Program-made: the position numbers and the translations under genes
The notes under the pieces: model-generated
Told to the model about the DNA's origin: nothing
What the model saw: the letters and a program-made list of their open reading frames with translations, nothing else
Databases searched by the model: none
In this document: piece by piece, positions 60,399-64,000 of the stretch
Layout: each line of letters begins with the position of its first letter
How positions within the stretch are numbered: position 1 is the stretch's first letter
Source: Halorussus halobius
Lineage (GTDB): Archaea > Halobacteriota > Halobacteria > Halobacteriales > Haladaptataceae
DNA length: 64,000 bases
Reading direction: 5' to 3'
Assembly: GCF_004765805.1 (NCBI RefSeq)
Contig: NZ_SBIU01000003.1
Location: 62,001 to 126,000, forward strand

Positions 60399-61646
60399 TC
60401 ACTCGTACAGCGGGTTGGCCTCGCAGAGTTCCTGGACCTGCTCGGCGACCTCGCCCATCACGTCGTCGTCGTCGACGTTGTCGACCACCTCGGCGATGAG
60501 GTCGGCGACGTACCGACAGTCGTCCTCGTCGAACCCGCGCGTCGTCAGCGCCGGCGTGCCCGCGCGGATGCCGCTGGTGACGAACGGCGACCGGGTCTCG
60601 CCCGGCACGGTGTTGGCGTTCAGCACGATTCCCACGTCTTCGAGCGCCTCCTCGGCGTCCTTGCCGGTCACGTCCTCGTGGGACTCCCGGAGGTCGACCA
60701 GCACGAGGTGGGTGTCGGTGCCCTCGGAGACGAGTCCGAACCCGTGTTCCTGCAGGCGCTCGCCCAGCGCCTCGGCGTTGGCGACGGTCTGCTCGGCGTA
60801 GTCCTCGAATTCGGGGTCGAGAGCTTCCCTGAACCCGACCGCCTTGCCCGCGACGTTGTGCATCAGCGGGCCGCCCTGCATGCCGGGGATGACCGCCGAA
60901 TCGACGTCGTCGGCGTACGCCTCGTCGCACATCACGATGCCGCCCCGACCCGCCCGGATGGTCTTGTGGGTCGAGCCGGTCACGAAGTCGGCGACCCCGA
61001 CCGGCGAGGGGTGGACGCCGGCCGCGACGAGGCCGGTGATGTGGGCGATGTCCGCGAGGTGGTAGGCGTCGGCCGCGTCGGCGGCGTCCTGAATCCGCTC
61101 CCACTCGACTTCGCGGGGGTACGCCGAGTAGCCCGAGACCACGATGTCGGGGTCGAATTCCTCGGCGTGTTCGCGCAGCGCCTCGTAGTCGAGATAGCCC
61201 GTCTCGGGGTCGACCTCGTACTGCTCGACCTCGTAGAGCTGCCCGGTGAAGTTGGCGTGGTGGCCGTGGCTGAGGTGGCCGCCGTGGTTGAGGTCCAGCG
61301 ACAGAATCCTGTCGCCGGGGTCGAGCATGGCGAAGTACACCGCCATGTTGGCCTGCGTTCCCGAGTGCGGTTGGACGTTGACGTGGTCGGCACCCCACAG
61401 CTCTTTGGCGCGCTCGATTGCGAGTTCCTCGACGGTGTCGACGTGTTCACAGCCGCCGTAGTAGCGCGCGCCCGGATAGCCCTCGGCGTACTTGTTGGTG
61501 AGGACGCTTCCCTGCGCCTCCATGACCGCTTCGCTGACGTGGTTCTCGCTGGCGATCATCTCCAGAGTCTCGCGCTGGCGGTCGCGCTCGGCTTCGAGAG
61601 CGTCTGCGACGTCGGGGTCGGACTCGCGGACGCGGTCGTAGTCCAT
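60399..61646 (-). CDS. glyA: Serine hydroxymethyltransferase
   Basis: 415 residues, full length. The PLP lysine K228 lies in FVTGSTHKTIRAGRGG, HSGTQANMAVYFAMLDPGD binds phosphate, and ASENHVSEAVMEAQGSVLTNKYAEGYPGARYYGG is the N-terminal signature. It moves a one-carbon unit between serine and glycine using tetrahydrofolate or a related pterin. A leaderless promoter (TTATAC about 26 bases upstream) drives it away from the CHAT gene. Confidence 0.96.
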   Translation of the reverse strand: MDYDRVRESDPDVADALEAERDRQRETLEMIASENHVSEAVMEAQGSVLTNKYAEGYPGARYYGGCEHVDTVEELAIERAKELWGADHVNVQPHSGTQANMAVYFAMLDPGDRILSLDLNHGGHLSHGHHANFTGQLYEVEQYEVDPETGYLDYEALREHAEEFDPDIVVSGYSAYPREVEWERIQDAADAADAYHLADIAHITGLVAAGVHPSPVGVADFVTGSTHKTIRAGRGGIVMCDEAYADDVDSAVIPGMQGGPLMHNVAGKAVGFREALDPEFEDYAEQTVANAEALGERLQEHGFGLVSEGTDTHLVLVDLRESHEDVTGKDAEEALEDVGIVLNANTVPGETRSPFVTSGIRAGTPALTTRGFDEDDCRYVADLIAEVVDNVDDDDVMGEVAEQVQELCEANPLYE

Positions 61647-61671
61647 GCCGGGAAATCGGCCCGCCCGGCGT

Positions 61672-61678
61672 ATAAGCT
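61672..61678 (-). promoter_or_regulatory. TATA box of glyA
   Basis: CTTATAC on the minus strand, 26 bases before the ATG, gives the normal leaderless spacing. Confidence 0.55.
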
Positions 61679-61710
61679 TACCTTTCCCGGCTCTAACGGC
61701 GTCGACAGGA

Positions 61711-61718
61711 ATATAAGC
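61711..61718 (+). promoter_or_regulatory. TATA box of the CHAT gene
   Basis: ATATAAGC ends 30 bases before the ATG at 61749, predicting a leader of only a few bases and rejecting the in-frame TTG at 61734, which would fall too close to the box. Confidence 0.6.
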
Positions 61719-61748
61719 TCCCAGTGAGACACGTTGTACGACACCGAC

Positions 61749-63845
61749 ATGATAGCGTGGGAGGCGACCGAGGGCGGGTTGCGCGTGTTCGACCGGACCA
61801 AGACCGAGGTCTCAATCGAGGCCGACGACTGGACGACCGCCGACGCGAGCTACGAGGTCGACCGGCCGCTGGACGAGACGGTGTCGGGCTACGTTTCGGA
61901 GCTCCGGCTCCCGGCCGCGCTCGTGAAGGTACAGGACCTCGCTTCCGGCGAGGAGTACGAACACGGGAGCGACGCGGGCACGCTCGAACTCGACGACGGG
62001 GAGTACCTGTTCAACGTCAGCCTCAACATCAAGACCTACCTCCGGTTCGCCGGGTCGGCCGACGTGTGGATGACCGACGACTTCAACACGCTCCACGTCT
62101 CCTTTCGCGAATCCACGCTCGTAACCTTTGGATTCAGGAGCCATCAGGAGGTGCCCGTCGACACCGTGACGGTGCCACCGACGCCCGCGGGCGTCGCGAC
62201 GGCGGTGACCTACGCCTCCGCCTCGCACAAGGTGACGGGACCCGACCGGTCGTATCCCAACCTCCGGGGCCATCCCCCGCGGGTCGAGCTGGGTCCGGAG
62301 CGGGCGATTCCCGACCCCGTCCGGGAAGAACGGTCGGACGTGGGCATCGAGTTGGTCGTCCCCGACCGGTTCGAGTACGTCTTCGTCGCCGCCCCGCTGG
62401 CGTACTACCTGCAGGCCGAACTGTCCGTCGAGCGCCGGGAGTCGGCGACGCTTCGCGCGCCCGAGGCGGGCGTCGACCACGAGTTCGGTCCGCTGCCCGG
62501 GTTCCAACACGAGGTCGCGGACGTCCTCCGTCGCGTGTTCTTCCTCGATTGTCTGGTCCGGAACGGCGGGGCGTACAGCTGGGAGCTGGCGGAGCTGTCG
62601 CTGCTCGACGAGGTCGGCCTCGACGCCGAGAGCGTCTACGACTCCGAGCCGGCCGAACAGCTCGCGACCTACCTGGACGCGCCGTACGGGCGGATAGACG
62701 ACGAACTTCCCGAGTGGCACCTCGCGATGCACGTCGACCCGGTTCCGGACAACGTCGAGTCGCTCCCGTACTTCCTCGACAACCTCAGCCTCGTCTATCT
62801 CCCGGAGTCGACGGACCTCGAGAAAGAGGAGTTGCTGAACAAGTCCATCGACGACTTCTACCGGGGCGGCGTCGGGCCGCGACCGCAACGGGCTACCCCC
62901 GGCGGAATGGCGCGAAACGGCCCGGGACCGGTCGAGTCCGTCGACAGGCGCGACCCCATCCTCCACGAGGGGCAGGTCAACGGATGGCTCGCGGACGGCG
63001 TTCCCATCGACGTGTTCAAGGTCGTCCCCGAAGCGTACGAGAACCGGTTCGAGTACCTCGACCAGAGCGAGGGGGACATCGACGTGACGGTCATCCTCAA
63101 CGACGCGGAGATGGCCGACGAACACAGGTCCGTCGCCAAAATCTACGAGGAACGCGCAGAACAACTCCCCATCGAAGTGACAGTCCACGAGCAGTTGCGG
63201 ACCGACGAACTCGCCGCAGTGCTGGAATCCCCGCACGACTTCGTGCACTACATCGGTCACTGCGAGACCGACGGCCTGCGCTGTACGAACGGGAACCTCG
63301 CGGTCTCGGACATCGCGGAGAGCAACGTCCAGACGTTCTTCCTGAACGCGTGCGGGTCGTACTACGAGGGGCGGAACCTCGTCGAGAAGGGGAGCGTCGC
63401 GGGCGCAGTGACGTTCACCAAGGTTCTGAACAAGCAGGCCGCGAAAGTGGGCGTGGCGTTCGCCCGACTGCTGATTAACGGCTTTAACATCGACCTCGCC
63501 CTTCGCTTCGCGCGCCGTCGCATCATGATGGGCAAAGACTACTCGGTCGTCGGTGACGGGACTCACACCCTCACGCAGACGGACAACCGATTTCCGGTGT
63601 TGCTAACCGTCGAAGAAATCGGCGAGGAGACCTACGAGATGATGCATCGACAGATGTCTATCGACACCAACGGGTCGGTCTACCAGATTTACCACGACGA
63701 CCACGACGAATACCACCTTCACAGCACGGAAGTCGAACTAACCTTCGACCGGTCCGACCTGCTCGAATTTCTGGACAGGGCAAAAGCGCCCGTCATCTAC
63801 GACGGAGGCCTCCACTGGTCCGACGAATTGAAAGGAATTCTGTAG
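61749..63845 (+). CDS. CHAT-domain caspase-like protease
   Basis: 698 residues. The first 470 are acidic alpha/beta sequence without a domain I recognise. The C-terminal part has the CHAT/clan CD layout: VHYIGHCETDGLRC with the likely catalytic H504, then QTFFLNACGSYYEG with the likely C535 after a hydrophobic strand. In bacteria CHAT proteases are activated by partner proteins, sometimes cutting gasdermin-like pore proteins or other effectors. The immediate downstream convergent gene encodes a 48-residue membrane peptide; the two stops lie two bases apart. Function here is inferred. Confidence 0.82.
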   Translation: MIAWEATEGGLRVFDRTKTEVSIEADDWTTADASYEVDRPLDETVSGYVSELRLPAALVKVQDLASGEEYEHGSDAGTLELDDGEYLFNVSLNIKTYLRFAGSADVWMTDDFNTLHVSFRESTLVTFGFRSHQEVPVDTVTVPPTPAGVATAVTYASASHKVTGPDRSYPNLRGHPPRVELGPERAIPDPVREERSDVGIELVVPDRFEYVFVAAPLAYYLQAELSVERRESATLRAPEAGVDHEFGPLPGFQHEVADVLRRVFFLDCLVRNGGAYSWELAELSLLDEVGLDAESVYDSEPAEQLATYLDAPYGRIDDELPEWHLAMHVDPVPDNVESLPYFLDNLSLVYLPESTDLEKEELLNKSIDDFYRGGVGPRPQRATPGGMARNGPGPVESVDRRDPILHEGQVNGWLADGVPIDVFKVVPEAYENRFEYLDQSEGDIDVTVILNDAEMADEHRSVAKIYEERAEQLPIEVTVHEQLRTDELAAVLESPHDFVHYIGHCETDGLRCTNGNLAVSDIAESNVQTFFLNACGSYYEGRNLVEKGSVAGAVTFTKVLNKQAAKVGVAFARLLINGFNIDLALRFARRRIMMGKDYSVVGDGTHTLTQTDNRFPVLLTVEEIGEETYEMMHRQMSIDTNGSVYQIYHDDHDEYHLHSTEVELTFDRSDLLEFLDRAKAPVIYDGGLHWSDELKGIL

Positions 63846-63847
63846 TA

Positions 63848-63994
63848 CTACGGGCCGGTCGTCGCACCCGATGCGTCGTGAACCCCGATGTCCACCAGAA
63901 TCGAACCGCTCATCAGCACGAAGTACGCCGCAGTCATCGCACGCGGACGCTCAGCGAACCACTGTCGGATTTTGCCTCGCATGACTTGTCCCAT
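63848..63994 (-). CDS. 48-residue single-helix membrane peptide beside the CHAT gene
   Basis: MGQVMRGKIRQWFAERPRAM, then a hydrophobic run (TAAYFVLMSGSILVDIGV, about 21-38), then HDASGATTGP. One transmembrane helix with a basic N-terminal tail and a short outside end finishing in Gly-Pro. It resembles the general plan of small haloarchaeal peptides with NPR-like and C-terminal GP features, but I cannot name a family. Its stop lies two bases from the CHAT stop, and the promoter is outside the window. Confidence 0.6.
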   Translation of the reverse strand: MGQVMRGKIRQWFAERPRAMTAAYFVLMSGSILVDIGVHDASGATTGP

Positions 63995-64000
63995 GGTACT

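Overview
The window is a stretch of haloarchaeal chromosome (class Halobacteria). The proteins are strongly acidic, GC is high, many genes start close behind a TATA-like box with little or no leader, Tat signal peptides occur, and there are family markers such as a HalX response regulator, an HTR-like KaiC ATPase, DUF1616, DUF58/MoxR and aMBF1. The genus cannot be fixed from the sequence alone. I found no rRNA, tRNA, CRISPR array, insertion sequence or complete prophage.

Layout. 1-7.9 kb is a cell-surface polysaccharide or protein-glycosylation island: the start of a probable flippase, three GT2 and one GT4 glycosyltransferases, and a Tat-exported PL14-like polysaccharide lyase. It is partly AT-rich and has two long gene-poor gaps. 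8-15 kb is the DUF1616, DUF4350, MoxR and DUF58 membrane cluster. 15-19.3 kb is the NurA-HerA DNA-end-processing pair, with a small gene and a structured repeat between them. 19.4-26 kb holds housekeeping genes (UspA, HTR-like ATPase, NAD kinase, MptA, a HAD phosphatase, DUF2240). 26.1-27.4 kb is an array of tiny secreted four-cysteine peptides: three intact, one decayed. 27.6-34.6 kb has AspRS, an ABC exporter, an Lrp regulator, an amino-acid permease fused to Usp domains, and GGGP synthase for archaeal lipids. 34.8-38.8 kb is a single-polypeptide type IIG restriction-modification enzyme with an AT-rich specificity segment. 40-52.5 kb holds a radical SAM enzyme, an EMC3/YidC-like DUF106 protein, aMBF1, a sugar isomerase-like protein, Hsp20, a FAD amine oxidase, OGG1 and PEP carboxykinase. 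53-61.7 kb holds a HalX response regulator with an operator-like palindrome, a frameshifted HTH gene, a HEAT-repeat pseudokinase, FolD, a lipoprotein, an HTH/MazF toxin-antitoxin pair and SHMT. The last 2.3 kb carries a CHAT-type caspase-like protease gene that converges on a 48-residue single-helix membrane peptide gene.

The most unusual signals are four. First, a modular intergenic repeat family recurs in at least six gaps on both strands, and its hairpin stems change in sequence while keeping their pairing. Second, the four-cysteine secreted peptide array. Third, the CHAT protease with its tiny membrane-peptide neighbour. Fourth, the type IIG enzyme whose specificity region looks imported. 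How the genes work together: FolD and SHMT belong to the same one-carbon pathway; NurA and HerA are expected to form one nuclease-translocase machine; the ABC ATPase and permease overlap and form one exporter; the MoxR/DUF58 and DUF1616 genes probably serve envelope assembly next to the glycosyltransferases.
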